A DNA stretch of 64,000 nt from Cylindrospermum sp. NIES-4074 (lineage in GTDB: Bacteria; Cyanobacteriota; Cyanobacteriia; Cyanobacteriales; Nostocaceae): assembly GCA_003994795.1 (NCBI GenBank), contig AP018272.1, positions 156,014 to 220,013 of the forward strand, written 5' to 3'. Below are positions 27,690 to 36,619 of this stretch, piece after piece (positions within the stretch are counted from its first letter, which is position 1; each line of letters starts with the position of its first letter). Below the pieces are notes generated by a model. The model was not told where the DNA came from, made no database searches, and saw nothing but the letters and a program-made list of their open reading frames with translations. Position numbers and translations under genes: made by a program.

Positions 27690-28247
27690 TTAGTACCAGG
27701 AAAACGTACCTTGAACTTCAGTGCGATCCTTATATGAGTTTATAGACACGGCTCCTCGACTTGTTCCTTGAAAAATATGTTTTTTTTGATATTTAGATTC
27801 CATAAATTCTCCCCAACAACAGACAATTACATCTGATTCGTTTGCCATTTTACAGGCATCCAAATTAAAATGGTTGCTTAACATTCTAAGCTCATCCTCA
27901 AATGATATAACTTGCTCTTCATATTGTGGAGGCAATCCGCTATTCTCCTCCAAAAACTGTCTGATCTGACTGTCACTAAATGAAAGTGATTGTCTGACCT
28001 TTCGGAGAGGATTGTAATGAGTTAGAAGAATTAACAAAGGACTTTTTGAGGGATTTGAGTCCCATTTTAGATCAAAATTAGGATCAGGAGTACCACAAAA
28101 TTGAGTGATATAATGGCTTGGATTATTTCTATCAATTCTTGATGTATCTATTTCTGAGCTATTTAGGATATCTACAAAACCTATATCATGCCATTGGCTT
28201 GATGATTGATAATCTTGAATACCTGTGTAAAAAAAATGAACTGACAT
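27690..28247 (-). CDS. Uncharacterised 185-residue protein
   Basis: A soluble protein I do not recognise. It starts at ATG 28247 (MSVHFFYTGIQDYQSSS) with GGAGA eight bases upstream. SPLLILLTHYNPLRKVRQSL and SDVIVCCWGEFM are buried-strand-like, and the middle is acidic. It stands alone between decayed genes, in an A+T-rich neighbourhood. Confidence 0.5.
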   Translation of the reverse strand: MSVHFFYTGIQDYQSSSQWHDIGFVDILNSSEIDTSRIDRNNPSHYITQFCGTPDPNFDLKWDSNPSKSPLLILLTHYNPLRKVRQSLSFSDSQIRQFLEENSGLPPQYEEQVISFEDELRMLSNHFNLDACKMANESDVIVCCWGEFMESKYQKKHIFQGTSRGAVSINSYKDRTEVQGTFSWY

Positions 28248-28401
28248 TGTAAATGTCTCCAAAATAGTGTTGATAAGATATCTTGAATAAGATTTCTTCT
28301 TGTTCCTAAAAGCACATTATATCAATACATATTCCGTAAACAGTATAAATTTACATATTGTATATTTCACTTTTATTTATTAAACCCAATCAAAAGTTTT
28401 A

Positions 28402-28953
28402 CTAACAGCCTTCTAGCCGATAACAACCTTCCCTCTCCACAGCATCCATCTTCGCTTCCCAAGTCTGATCTAAAAGCCAATTCTCAGACAAATCCTCCAG
28501 ACTACTCCAAAAACCAGTCGCCAACCCAGCAGCATAAGCTGCCCCTAAAGCAGTAGTTTCTACTACTTGAGGACGAATCACTGGCACACCTAACACATCG
28601 CTTTGAAATTGCATCAGCAGGTTGTTGTACACCATTCCCCCATCTACCTTCAAAGCAGTTAAATTTACCTGCGCGTCTTCTCTCATCGCATCTAAAACTT
28701 CACGAGTCTGCCACGCTGTAGCTTCCAACATCGCACGGGCAATATGACCTTTATTTGTGTAGCGAGTCATCCCCACAATTACACCCCTAGCATCATTGCG
28801 CCAATAGGGAGCAAATAACCCAGAGAAGGCTGGGACAAAATAAACACCACCGTTATCTGTAACTGTACTGCCTAAAGCTTCTACCTCTGCACTGGTTTGA
28901 ATTAATCCCAAGTTGTCACGCAACCATTGAACTAAAGCACCTGCGATCGCTAT
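28402..28953 (-). pseudogene. glpK: Glycerol kinase, C-terminal fragment only
   Basis: About 184 residues match the C-terminal third of glycerol kinase: [68 protein letters not shown] and AALG-type [13 protein letters not shown] full enzyme has about 500 residues, so the N-terminal FGGY domain is missing. Similarity begins at IAIAG, just where a HIP1 octamer lies (28943-28950), and 12 bases beyond is the relaxase stop. The breakpoint therefore sits at the relaxase 3' end next to a HIP1 site. The fragment cannot phosphorylate glycerol. Confidence 0.88.
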
Positions 28954-28964
28954 AGTAACTAATA

Positions 28965-30446
28965 TTAGAGTTCCCAACTTTTAGGCTCTGGTATTCGGGT
29001 TTGCTTAGGTTGCAAATTGCTGTCAGTTAACAGCCCATTCCAACTACCTTGACTGGGAGTAACTCGTTTGGCTTGGGGTAGTTGAGCCAATATCTCAGAT
29101 ACCAAGTCCTCAATTTTCTCATTATCTTTAAAAGCGATGACAACTGTATCTAGTGAGTGCAACAATTCTAAAGGTATTTGCTCGCGATCGCATCCAGCGG
29201 GGTGTAGCCCATCGCCTACACTCCAATACAATGTCGGTTGCCGTTGTTTTTTGTCAATAGTTGACTCTAAGGCAATGACAGAGAGAACTTCAATTGGGTC
29301 ACTGAGTAGCACCGCTCTTGTGACTGTGGTATCAGTAGCAATCCAAAAACTACCATTTTTCGTAGGTTCAGAGTTGAGAGGAATAGCGGTGAAGTCACCT
29401 GTTGGTTCTAGCTGCTTGGCTTGAGTGGGAATATCGTCGAGTGTGCGTTCTACAAAGACTGGTTGACCTGCTTCACTGGCATAGAGCCAACCCTTTTGAT
29501 ACAGTTCGGTGAGCAGAGAATTGGGTAAATTGTACTGCTGGTTTAAGTTGTGGCGTATTTGTTCCCAGTTTGCTGGTTCTGGTGTAGGTAAGGAATTTGT
29601 CTGTGTTACGGCTGGTGTGGCATTTTCAACAGTTTGCTCCATCAGTTTCTGGATGCGTTTGTCATCCCGCTTGGGAATATAGCTTACACCTCGATGCTTT
29701 TGTAAACCGGAAAAGGTATATGCTTTACCAAGATGCGTACCACTAAAAGCCACGCCATCAAGTTGGTAACTAATGCCTTTGACTTTGCCTGTGCGAGTAT
29801 AGCCAACCCAGACATTAATACCTCGTTGTTGCGTTGGCGAAGCCGGCCGAAGGCATCGCTCTATTAACTCTGGCATAGTGGGGTGGTCGTGGGTTGCTTG
29901 GTCGAGCGATCGCTGAATTCTAACTCTAACGCTTTCCTCTCCAGTTCTGGCAAGCTGTCTGCGTTCGCCAGTAGTTTGACTGCGATTGTCCTTTTCCCAG
30001 CTTGGTTGTACCGATTGCAAATTGTATTCCTGCTCCAACTTGCGAATTACCGCTTCACTTCTGCGATAATCCCAGCTATCAGAAACCGTAGTACCATCCA
30101 ATTGAATGCGACTGGCAACAATATGTGCATGGTCATGTTCTCGATCAACATGACGCACCACTATATATTGATTCATGCCAAAACCCATTGCTTGGAGATA
30201 TTTTTGGGCAATTTCATGCCAGGTATCATCATCCAAACTCTCATTGTGGGGCAAGCTGAGGGAAGCGTGGTAAACAGCCCTACTCACCTTTGGGTTTAGT
30301 TGCCTGGAAAAACGGAACTCAGCTGCCAGTTCTCGTGGGTTGGTTCCTTCCATGTTCCCACCAATTTGTTTAGCTCCCTCTTTGCCAAAGAGGTAGTTTA
30401 GTAGTCCTCGAAAACTTTTGCCTTTGACCTGCTTACCAATCATCAA
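28965..30446 (-). CDS. Relaxase/mobilisation nuclease
   Basis: A 493-residue relaxase that would nick oriT and pilot the strand in conjugation. [12 protein letters not shown] near residue 15 gives the motif-I Tyr, and [15 protein letters not shown] (about residues 99-113) is the three-His metal site of the VirD2/MobA-like Relaxase family. The C-terminal half ([18 protein letters not shown], and a TOPRIM-like or primase-like tail [18 protein letters not shown]) is less certain. A small dispersed repeat at about 29828-29862 adds [10 protein letters not shown] in frame. It follows mobC with a short gap. No coupling protein or type IV secretion genes are in the window, so it appears mobilisable rather than self-transmissible. 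Confidence 0.87.
   Translation of the reverse strand: MMIGKQVKGKSFRGLLNYLFGKEGAKQIGGNMEGTNPRELAAEFRFSRQLNPKVSRAVYHASLSLPHNESLDDDTWHEIAQKYLQAMGFGMNQYIVVRHVDREHDHAHIVASRIQLDGTTVSDSWDYRRSEAVIRKLEQEYNLQSVQPSWEKDNRSQTTGERRQLARTGEESVRVRIQRSLDQATHDHPTMPELIERCLRPASPTQQRGINVWVGYTRTGKVKGISYQLDGVAFSGTHLGKAYTFSGLQKHRGVSYIPKRDDKRIQKLMEQTVENATPAVTQTNSLPTPEPANWEQIRHNLNQQYNLPNSLLTELYQKGWLYASEAGQPVFVERTLDDIPTQAKQLEPTGDFTAIPLNSEPTKNGSFWIATDTTVTRAVLLSDPIEVLSVIALESTIDKKQRQPTLYWSVGDGLHPAGCDREQIPLELLHSLDTVVIAFKDNEKIEDLVSEILAQLPQAKRVTPSQGSWNGLLTDSNLQPKQTRIPEPKSWEL
29828..29862. repeat. Small dispersed repeat in the relaxase gene
   Basis: A palindromic module (TGGCGAAGCCGGCCGAAGGC core, then ATCGCTC) sits within the relaxase frame between IER and QQRG and keeps the frame. 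A related module with GCGATCGCATCC and GTAGCCCATCGCC lies at 29184-29216 in the same gene. Confidence 0.55.
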
Positions 30447-30506
30447 ATTCCTCGCGCAGCGGAAACCTCAAGGTACTTAGTCTGGTCAGATTAAGGCTTT
30501 TTCAAG

Positions 30507-30527
30507 CCCCCGGCTAAAGCCGTGGGG
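30507..30527. repeat. IS200/IS605-end-like hairpin over the 3' end of mobC
   Basis: CCCCCGGCT, aa, AGCCGTGGGG forms a 9-bp stem with one bulged T. Such hairpins are typical of IS200/IS605 ends in cyanobacteria. It overlaps the mobC stop at 30514, so the last codons of mobC lie in it. No TnpA or TnpB is present. It may equally act as a terminator. Confidence 0.4.
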
Positions 30528-30891
30528 TTTCTGACGCTTCGTCTTGTAAATCGGTAATTAAATCGATTTCGGTAATCTCTCGTCGCACTTGCTTCACTAT
30601 ATCTCTAAGCTGTTCTAACAATGCCCTATCTACAACAACTGGTTCTCCCATTAGTACTGATGTATTAATTGCTTTGGTCAGTTGGTTGAGGTTGTTGCCA
30701 ATTTGTCCTAATTCCCAGTATGTTTTACCTGCTACCTTGGTTACACGCCGGGGCAGACGATTTCTCAGAGTCTTGGCACGGAACAATTCTGCCATACTCA
30801 GATTGTTTTCATCTGCCATTCGCCGCACTTGTTCTTTTTCTTCAGGTGTAAGACAGATATGAAATCTAATTGAGCGCTCCTGCAAGGGCAT
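30514..30891 (-). CDS. mobC: MobC relaxosome accessory protein
   Basis: A 125-residue MobC-family protein that helps the relaxase melt and nick oriT. RFHICLTPEEKEQVRRMADE with LSMAELFRAKTL is a ribbon-helix-helix-like part, and the family signature LGQIGNNLNQLTKAIN follows, then a helical end (LLEQLRDIVKQVRREI). It is directly upstream of the relaxase gene on the same strand, 68 bases apart. The end of the gene lies in an IS605-like hairpin, so the natural C-terminus may have been replaced. Confidence 0.88.
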   Translation of the reverse strand: MPLQERSIRFHICLTPEEKEQVRRMADENNLSMAELFRAKTLRNRLPRRVTKVAGKTYWELGQIGNNLNQLTKAINTSVLMGEPVVVDRALLEQLRDIVKQVRREITEIDLITDLQDEASETPRL

Positions 30892-31164
30892 GGTTTAACT
30901 CATGTCGAATATACGTCTTATCTCAAGCTTGATGTAAGCAAACTCATAAGTCATTAACCTAATGACTATTTTCATTAGACATCGACCGAATTTAGGTATC
31001 AGCCCAAGCTGTACAAGGGTTTTAGATTCATTTTTGTGTAAGCTGTCGCGCTTAAAAGTTGCACTTTTTGGAGACCGGAACCCTTGATATATCGAGAATG
31101 CTTTGGAAAAGTAAAGACGCGATAGCTTATCCCTCTTTCGTCACTTTCGGCAACGCCAAATTTG

Positions 31165-31278
31165 AAACCTTTATTTAACAAGGGTTTTGGCAATTTATTA
31201 ATGTTACAAAATGTTCGCCATATTTTGTTATTAATAAAATATTCAAACCTTTATCACATAAGGATTTGACAATTAGGA
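31165..31278. repeat. Pair of degenerate 34-bp direct repeats, possible origin or oriT iterons
   Basis: AAACCTTTATTTAACAAGG at 31165 and AAACCTTTATCACATAAGG at 31245 start two copies of a 34-36-base block with 80-base period; both continue TTTGnCAATTA-like. A partial third (ACAAGGGTTTTAG) is at about 31013. The DNA between is A+T-rich with TTTTGTTATTAATAAAA. The block lies upstream of mobC in the 1.2-kb gene-free region. Confidence 0.5.
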
Positions 31279-31369
31279 AATTATTTTTGTGATTCCCGGA
31301 GTCATGGAAGAGGGTTATGTTGATAGACATCCCTTCCACTCCTTCTGTGTAGCAGCTATGAGAGACACT

Positions 31370-31512
31370 GAAAGCGATCGCTCTTTGAGCGCCGTCAGAG
31401 CCATCGCCTCCGTGGGGCACTCTGCCACCATCGCCTTCGTTACTGTGTTGGAGTGCGATCGCTTCCAGCGGGTACTCCGCGCCATCGCGAACAGCGGGGC
31501 GTAGCCCATCGC
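31370..31512. repeat. Cluster of small dispersed repeats with HIP1 sites
   Basis: Three HIP1-like octamers and modules such as GAGCGCCGTCAGAGCCATCGC and GCGGGGCGTAGCCCATCGC follow each other. The same modules occur at 42014-42106 and 43353-43503, so these are members of one dispersed family. Confidence 0.6.
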
Positions 31513-31547
31513 TACTGCCATTGGTTTTGATTATTTTCGTATCATCT

Positions 31548-31628
31548 CCCCTCCGTCACGGTGGTTGACCTACTGAGGTAGGGGAACCGTGAAAGGAGGG
31601 CAAGCCGGTCGCTGCACCTGGGGGGTGC
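31548..31628. other. Nested hairpin region, candidate oriT or structured RNA
   Basis: Three concentric inverted repeats share one centre: CCCTCC with GGAGGG (31549-31600), CACGGT with ACCGTG (31557-31591) and CCTAC with GTAGG (31569-31582). A second hairpin, GCACC with GGTGC, lies at 31614-31628, then a T-run and GGAAAAA. It is gene-free and lies 650 bases upstream of mobC, a common place for oriT; a nick site cannot be identified. Confidence 0.45.
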
Positions 31629-31717
31629 GATTTTTCTCTGGAAAAATAATTACACATTGCGACATGGCTTGCTACTCACCAAACGTTATTTCGCACTGCT
31701 CGAATCAAAAACATGAG

Positions 31718-31911
31718 TGACGGTTGATGGTTGTTGTCTGGGGGTTCGTTGGCTGTTACGTGGCACAATTATTGTCAATAAGGATTTTTATTGCTAATAA
31801 ATAATTATACTAACCATACTGAGTGATGGTTCAATGGCTGTTGATTGGTGGTTGGATGGTGGTAACGTGGCTGTTGAATAGTTGTTTAATGGTGGTTTAG
31901 TGGCGGTTCGG
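31718..31911. repeat. parC-like centromere: two clusters of 11-bp direct repeats around a promoter
   Basis: Cluster A (31718-31766) has units TGGTTGTTGTC, TGGGGGTTCGT, TGGCTGTTACG in exact 11-base register. Cluster B (31824-31911) has eight more, for example TGGCTGTTGAT, TGGTGGTTGGA, TGGTGGTAACG, TGGTGGTTTAG. The DNA between is A+T-rich with TTGTCA (31772-31777), 17 bases, TAATAA (31795-31800). The parC centromere of plasmid R1 has this same design of two 11-bp repeat sets around the parM promoter. A ParM-like gene starts at 32094. Confidence 0.8.
31772..31800 (+). promoter_or_regulatory. Candidate promoter inside the parC-like region
   Basis: TTGTCA and TAATAA are 17 bases apart and lie between the two iteron clusters, so a ParR-type protein bound to the repeats would repress it. 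Transcription would run towards the ParM-like gene with a leader of about 280 bases. Confidence 0.45.
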
Positions 31912-32093
31912 TGGCGCACTTTTTTGAATCGAATTTTTTTTAGCAGAAAAGTGACCACTTGATTAACAGCAGTGAAAAAAATAACCTACTGGCTAAAATT
32001 TGCCTCAAAAAAATGGTCAGTAGAGTGATGTTCACAGTCAATATTTGCATTTAAGTTAAAAGCAGCTTTTACGTATAACCACAACCACAGTCG

Positions 32094-33269
32094 ATGTCAA
32101 ACCTGATAGTCAGTTTTGACCCTGGTGCTTCCTTGACCAAGATTGTTTACGAACTAGCAACTGAAGGCAAACCACGTTTGATGACAATGGAACCAGAGAT
32201 GCTGAAGTTGCCTCAAAGTTCGATTGACGCTTATATGTCAAGTCGCAAGGGTCTTGAATCTCCTAAACCAGTAGATGAAGCCTGGGTGTCAAGTCCGGCA
32301 GATGGTGATACACAATGTACGGTAGTTGGATTCCTAGCACGGCAGTTTTCAGCATCCGCCAGACTCGATAAGCTCAAGTACGAAACCTCGATTCACAAAG
32401 TTTTGGCAGTTGTTGGTGCGATCGCCTCCGGCACGTCACAAAGCGCGATCGCTCAACACAACAAATTGCCTAACAGGTTTTCACTATCACTTACCTCACT
32501 GCTGCCCTATGGCGAATATCAAAATCGCCAAGCATTTGAACAACAGTTGCGAGTTGCACTCAAAGATTTTAGATTTCGGGGTCAAAGATTCCGGGTGAAA
32601 CTGGAGCGATTCGAGTGTCTGCCTGAAGGTGCGGGATTAGCAATGATTCGCCAACGCCAGAATGGTAAAGAATGGTTTAACGCCCAAACCATTGCAGTGC
32701 TGATGTTTGGACATCGCAATACTAGTGTACTGTTATTTGAGCGTGGCAAAATGACAGCGGGTTACACCAATGGGCTGGGCTTTCACCAAATGGTGAAGCG
32801 GGTAGTTGAGCGCACTTCTGGACAAGATGCCACTGCTTTGACCTCTGCTATCTATGCAGCAGGTTCTGATATCACAGCAGATAACCCAGCAATTCGCGCT
32901 CTGGTCAAAAGCAGAGAACCTAAAAACATTGATTATGAGTTGCAGATGATTGTTAATGCCATTGCTACTGCTAAAGTTGAGTATTGGTCTAGGCTTTACG
33001 ATTGGCTGGAATCAACTTTACCTGCGGTGAACGAGGTGATTTTGAGTGGTGGCGCAGCGTTGTATTTAGAGCAAGAGTTACAAGACTGCTTTCAAGAAAT
33101 TTCAACTTATTGGGGTGCTGACTTACAGCAACAAGTACAAGAAGTTTTTAAGAATGCTAGTAATGATTATTACCGTAGTTTCCGAGAGCAGGAAGCTTTG
33201 TCCTTTAGGTTGATTGATGCCTTTGGTTTGTTTATGCGGTTTAGAGCGCAAATGGAGAAAGTAGCATGA
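32094..33269 (+). CDS. ParM/StbA-like plasmid segregation actin ATPase
   Basis: A 391-residue actin/Hsp70-fold ATPase that probably forms the filament of a type II partition system. IVSFDPGASLTKIVYE is the phosphate-1 loop, IAVLMFGHRNTSVLLFERG is the phosphate-2 region without its usual Asp, and VILSGGAALYLEQEL is the adenosine motif. The 11-bp repeat centromere lies upstream, and the next gene overlaps its stop codon by four bases (ATGA), so the two are co-translated. PRTRC protein D also belongs to this fold, so it could instead be linked to the PRTRC cassette; the centromere favours partition. Confidence 0.83.
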   Translation: MSNLIVSFDPGASLTKIVYELATEGKPRLMTMEPEMLKLPQSSIDAYMSSRKGLESPKPVDEAWVSSPADGDTQCTVVGFLARQFSASARLDKLKYETSIHKVLAVVGAIASGTSQSAIAQHNKLPNRFSLSLTSLLPYGEYQNRQAFEQQLRVALKDFRFRGQRFRVKLERFECLPEGAGLAMIRQRQNGKEWFNAQTIAVLMFGHRNTSVLLFERGKMTAGYTNGLGFHQMVKRVVERTSGQDATALTSAIYAAGSDITADNPAIRALVKSREPKNIDYELQMIVNAIATAKVEYWSRLYDWLESTLPAVNEVILSGGAALYLEQELQDCFQEISTYWGADLQQQVQEVFKNASNDYYRSFREQEALSFRLIDAFGLFMRFRAQMEKVA

Positions 33270-33889
33270 CTACAAATAATAAACAGCCCAAAAATAATAG
33301 CAACAGCAGACAAAGTAATAGACAGCGCAGTAGTAGAACACAGCCGGAAAATACTGATGGCAATGCTACTGACAGATATCGTAAAGATTTCAAATTTCAC
33401 TGTCGTCCTTACTCAAATACTGTTGATGGGAAGCTAATTACATATTTGCAAAAGGGGAATGGAATCAGTACTAGCAAAGAGATGGTGTTGCAGGCATTAC
33501 GAATGTGCTGGTTGCCTTTAGCATACAAGGCACAAGCAGATGCAGGTGTAGATATTAGTGATCAAGAAATACATCGGGTAGGGTTGATTTGTTGTCATGC
33601 CCTGGAACAACATTTAGCTTATTTGCGGATGGAATTAGGATTACCACACAAATCAAGTGATGTTTTGCCTGTACCTCTAAGTACTATGACTAATCCTCAA
33701 ACACTTGCTGCTATGTTCGGTCTAGATGCTGGTAATTCCAATGGGAATGAAGATGATAATAGTAGCCAAAGCAAAGGTAGCAATAACCTTCATAGCAGCC
33801 AGTCAAAACCAAGAATTGATTCTGATTCTTTTATTCCTGGTACAGGGTCTTTTCATGATGATACAGACGATATGTTCGAGAACATTTAA
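33266..33889 (+). CDS. ParR-like adaptor, putative centromere-binding protein
   Basis: A 207-residue protein with disordered Asn/Ser/Gln-rich ends. The middle (RKDFKFHCRPYSNTVDGKLI, then SKEMVLQALRMCWLPLAY) has the strand-helix-helix pattern of a ribbon-helix-helix DNA-binding domain, the type used by ParR to bind iterons. A helical segment (RVGLICCHALEQHLAYLRME) may give dimers. Its start overlaps the stop of the ParM-like gene. ParR function is inferred from position and fold pattern; sequence identity to known ParR proteins is not evident. Confidence 0.62.
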   Translation: MTTNNKQPKNNSNSRQSNRQRSSRTQPENTDGNATDRYRKDFKFHCRPYSNTVDGKLITYLQKGNGISTSKEMVLQALRMCWLPLAYKAQADAGVDISDQEIHRVGLICCHALEQHLAYLRMELGLPHKSSDVLPVPLSTMTNPQTLAAMFGLDAGNSNGNEDDNSSQSKGSNNLHSSQSKPRIDSDSFIPGTGSFHDDTDDMFENI

Positions 33890-34059
33890 GTATTAATTTA
33901 GTAGGTTTACACAATAAAAGTGAAATGTATTGCGTTTTGTAAAATGCCTGAAACTCAATCAGAATCTACAGAGACAACTTTACATACTTTTACATGATTT
34001 GATTTTTTCAGACAACCTATTTAATGCAGATTTAGTTAAATCACAAAGGAGCGAATAAG

Positions 34060-34830
34060 ATGGCAGAAATTCACTTTGTCGATGGTGAAAAGGGTGGCGT
34101 TGGCAAGTCTTTGTTTGCACGGGTAATGGTACAATACTGCATTGACAATAAACTATCTTATGAGTTGGTAGAGGCAGACCAAAGTAATCCAGATGTGGGA
34201 GCTTTTTACCCAAATAATCATCAAACTGCTGTTTTTAGCGAATCAGAGCGCAAAGCTTACGAGGCTGATGAAATCTTTAATTTAGCACTAAAAAATTCTG
34301 TTATCGTCAATTTACCTGCTCAAGTATACCCAGCAGTAACTGATTGGATTGAGCGTAATCACATTCTAGAAATTACTGGGAAAAATAAGGTCAAAATATA
34401 TAAGTGGTTTGTTTGTAGTGGTGGTTATGACAGTGTTCAATTATTTATTCAATCTCTCGAACGCTTTGAAAACAAGGTTAAACATATATTTGTTCGCAAC
34501 TTTGGTTTATGCGATGACTGGAAACACGTAGATGGAAATGAGGATTTAAAGGCTTTAATTAAGGCTAATAAAGTAGCTGTCATTGACTTTCCCAAGTTTA
34601 GCTATCGAGAACGGGATATCCTTGATGCCAATCGGATAAATTTTTCTCAGGCTAAAGATTATGGAGAGTTAGGGATATTAGGTAGGCAGAGACTACACAG
34701 TTTTCTCAAAAAAGCTTGTGAGGAAATTGAAAAGGCTAAAGTTTGGAATTTGCCGGCAGCTTCAATTACTCCACCGTCAGAAAAAGTTGATGGGGCTAAC
34801 AATAATGGCAAAGTTGTTACAAGGAACTAA
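34060..34830 (+). CDS. ParA/MinD-like P-loop ATPase
   Basis: A 256-residue ATPase with the deviant Walker A motif GEKGGVGKSLF (Lys11 and Lys16) and VEADQSNPDVGAFYP as switch I. In related proteins encoded with plasmid genes (MobD- or ParA-like) the ATPase positions DNA or a transfer complex. It has AAGGAG eight bases before its ATG, and the next gene begins five bases after its stop. It may be a second partition ATPase or serve conjugation; no ParB-binding site is seen nearby. Confidence 0.78.
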   Translation: MAEIHFVDGEKGGVGKSLFARVMVQYCIDNKLSYELVEADQSNPDVGAFYPNNHQTAVFSESERKAYEADEIFNLALKNSVIVNLPAQVYPAVTDWIERNHILEITGKNKVKIYKWFVCSGGYDSVQLFIQSLERFENKVKHIFVRNFGLCDDWKHVDGNEDLKALIKANKVAVIDFPKFSYRERDILDANRINFSQAKDYGELGILGRQRLHSFLKKACEEIEKAKVWNLPAASITPPSEKVDGANNNGKVVTRN

Positions 34831-34835
34831 TCCAA

Positions 34836-35636
34836 ATGAAAGCCACTACAGGTATGAGTAATTCCCACGCTGAAGAACTCGATTTAGATGATGAATTTTT
34901 GGAGTCTGTAGCCGCTAGAGGTAGAGGGTTAAACCGGATTCCTTACCCAACTCTGCTAGATTTAGCTATTCGAGGTAAAGATGATGCTTTCAAAGCTAGG
35001 GTTTGGGAAATAGTAGTCCAAACCGGAATTGACCCTGATGACCCGACTTTTTTGATGATGGTGGCTACAGGTAGATTGCAGGTGCTATTGGAAGACAATC
35101 CCAAAGAAATGGAGGCAATGTTTGACCAATGGCAAACCCAGCTTTATGACCATCTTCAAACTTATGAAAAAGTAGCAGTCAAAGGTCAGCAAAAAGCGAT
35201 CGCTCAAGCAGTGACGGCATTAATCAGACGTACTGAATTTGAGCGGGCTATTCATTCAGTTCCTTCTTTAATTGCGGCTGGCATCCTGTTATTGATTGCA
35301 GCTGGTGTGGGTGGATTGGTAAGTGTAGGTGCAATGTCTTGGTATCAATCCAGTCGTTTAGATACTGCTGGGCCACGGCAACTGACTCAAGAGGAGGCTA
35401 ATGCTTTGGAATGGGCCACCACTAATGAAGGTAAATTTGCTCGCAATCTCATGGAATGGAATAGAGATTTGCTGAGTCGAGATAGTGCCGGTCAACTTGC
35501 TTGTGCCAAAGAAGTCAAGCGTTTGGGGGTGACACTGGAAATGGGTGCAAGCAGCAAAAAAGCCATATCAGGTTTTTGTACTGTCTGGGTGCAGCCTCCC
35601 AATCAGCGCAAGTTTGTATCTAAATCAAAAAATTAG
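34836..35636 (+). CDS. Uncharacterised membrane protein with one or two helices
   Basis: A 266-residue protein encoded five bases after the ParA-like gene. Helix-rich N-terminal half with QKAIAQAVTALIRRTEFERA, then a hydrophobic segment (SLIAAGILLLIAAGVGGLVS) at about residues 145-165, and a soluble C-terminal domain rich in charged residues with Cys217 and Cys239-like positions (LACAKEVKRLG, GFCTVWVQPP). It may be a conjugation or partition membrane anchor. The family is unknown to me. Confidence 0.6.
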   Translation: MKATTGMSNSHAEELDLDDEFLESVAARGRGLNRIPYPTLLDLAIRGKDDAFKARVWEIVVQTGIDPDDPTFLMMVATGRLQVLLEDNPKEMEAMFDQWQTQLYDHLQTYEKVAVKGQQKAIAQAVTALIRRTEFERAIHSVPSLIAAGILLLIAAGVGGLVSVGAMSWYQSSRLDTAGPRQLTQEEANALEWATTNEGKFARNLMEWNRDLLSRDSAGQLACAKEVKRLGVTLEMGASSKKAISGFCTVWVQPPNQRKFVSKSKN

Positions 35637-35828
35637 GCGTTGCTGAATCGGAATATGAAATTGCTTGCATTGAGCTTGTCGGAATTGAAAAACTCAAAAT
35701 TTGAAAGTTTAATTTTTTGTGTTTACCCTGCGGATTCTGCGTTGCAGTATGCACGAATTTCATACTTTTAACCAGCGACGCCAAAAAATTAGTTGTCAAT
35801 TTCTCAATTGTAGGAGAGGAGTTAGCGT

Positions 35829-36374
35829 ATGTTAACCCGCAAAGTTAACTGGCTTTGGCTAATGATAACAGGAGTAATAGTAGCAGCTTGTACCCCTACT
35901 ACTATAGATACAAGTGGCAAAGGTGAGGGCAATACAACCCAAGCACAGGCTCAAACTGTACCTGATTATCCACCAATGTATGATGTGGAAGTGAAAGTTT
36001 GTGGCAACATTATTGCCCCCCTCAAGGATGGAAAACGCTGTGTCAATCAAAAACTGCGTTTGTGGGGGCCAGTAGGAAAGGCAAAATTAGTTCGGGCTGG
36101 TATTTTGCTGCCATCAGTTTCTAGTGTAGAGCATAAATTAGCGATCGCCTCGAAAGGTTGTTATCCTGTTTATTCCCAACCTGACCAGCAGCAATTTTAT
36201 TGGGCTGATTCCATTATTCAGGTCAATAGGGGAGGAACTGCACCCACGGTTGAAGTCAAGCCAACTCAACTTTCTAACCAGCAGATTTATGAGTTAATGA
36301 CTAGTAAACTTTCCAATCGGACAATTACAACATTTGGTGGGGTGGGGTGCGAACCTGCATCTTCAGTAAATTGA
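35829..36374 (+). CDS. Predicted lipoprotein, uncharacterised
   Basis: A 181-residue exported protein. A signal peptide with lipobox VIVAAC (Cys at about 21) would be cleaved and lipidated. The mature part starts with a Thr/Gly/Gln-rich linker (TPTTIDTSGKGEGNTTQAQA) and has several Cys (VKVCGNII, GKRCVNQ, SKGCYPVY, GVGCEPAS) that could form disulphides. AGGAGAGGAG precedes the ATG. It is in line with the ParA and membrane-protein genes, so a transfer-related envelope role is possible. Confidence 0.65.
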   Translation: MLTRKVNWLWLMITGVIVAACTPTTIDTSGKGEGNTTQAQAQTVPDYPPMYDVEVKVCGNIIAPLKDGKRCVNQKLRLWGPVGKAKLVRAGILLPSVSSVEHKLAIASKGCYPVYSQPDQQQFYWADSIIQVNRGGTAPTVEVKPTQLSNQQIYELMTSKLSNRTITTFGGVGCEPASSVN

Positions 36375-36423
36375 AAAAGGCAGGAGGCAGGAGGCAGGAG
36401 GGGTTGGAATCCCCGAAAAAGAG

Positions 36424-36446
36424 CCACCAAATTGAAAATTTGGTGG
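36424..36446. terminator. 10-bp stem-loop after the lipoprotein gene
   Basis: CCACCAAATT, gaa, AATTTGGTGG forms a perfect hairpin 50 bases past the lipoprotein stop. A GGCAGGA heptamer repeat precedes it (36378-36402) and another hairpin follows at 36579. Confidence 0.6.
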
Positions 36447-36578
36447 GGGTCTTAAACCCTTGTTCCCTGCGGTCACCTCCGGAAACAGAGGGCAGTTTTT
36501 CTCCTACCTCCTGCCCTCAGCAAAGCTGCCTTCTTTGATAAAGCTTTTAGGGTTGAGGGTGGGTGGGCAAAAAAGTTA

Positions 36579-36596
36579 CCCCACATTTTAGTGGGG
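36579..36596. terminator. Hairpin before the convergent small gene
   Basis: CCCCAC, atttta, GTGGGG forms a 6-bp stem 24 bases past the stop of the gene at 36620 on the minus strand. A CCCACC-rich stretch follows it on that strand. It probably ends that transcript. Confidence 0.5.
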
Positions 36597-36619
36597 CTGC
36601 TATGAGAGCCAGCAGGTAA

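Noticed and set aside
30999..31193. 64-residue minus-strand frame upstream of mobC
   Set aside because: It covers the direct repeats of the gene-free region (PLLNKGFKFG), which suggests repeat-derived coding potential only.
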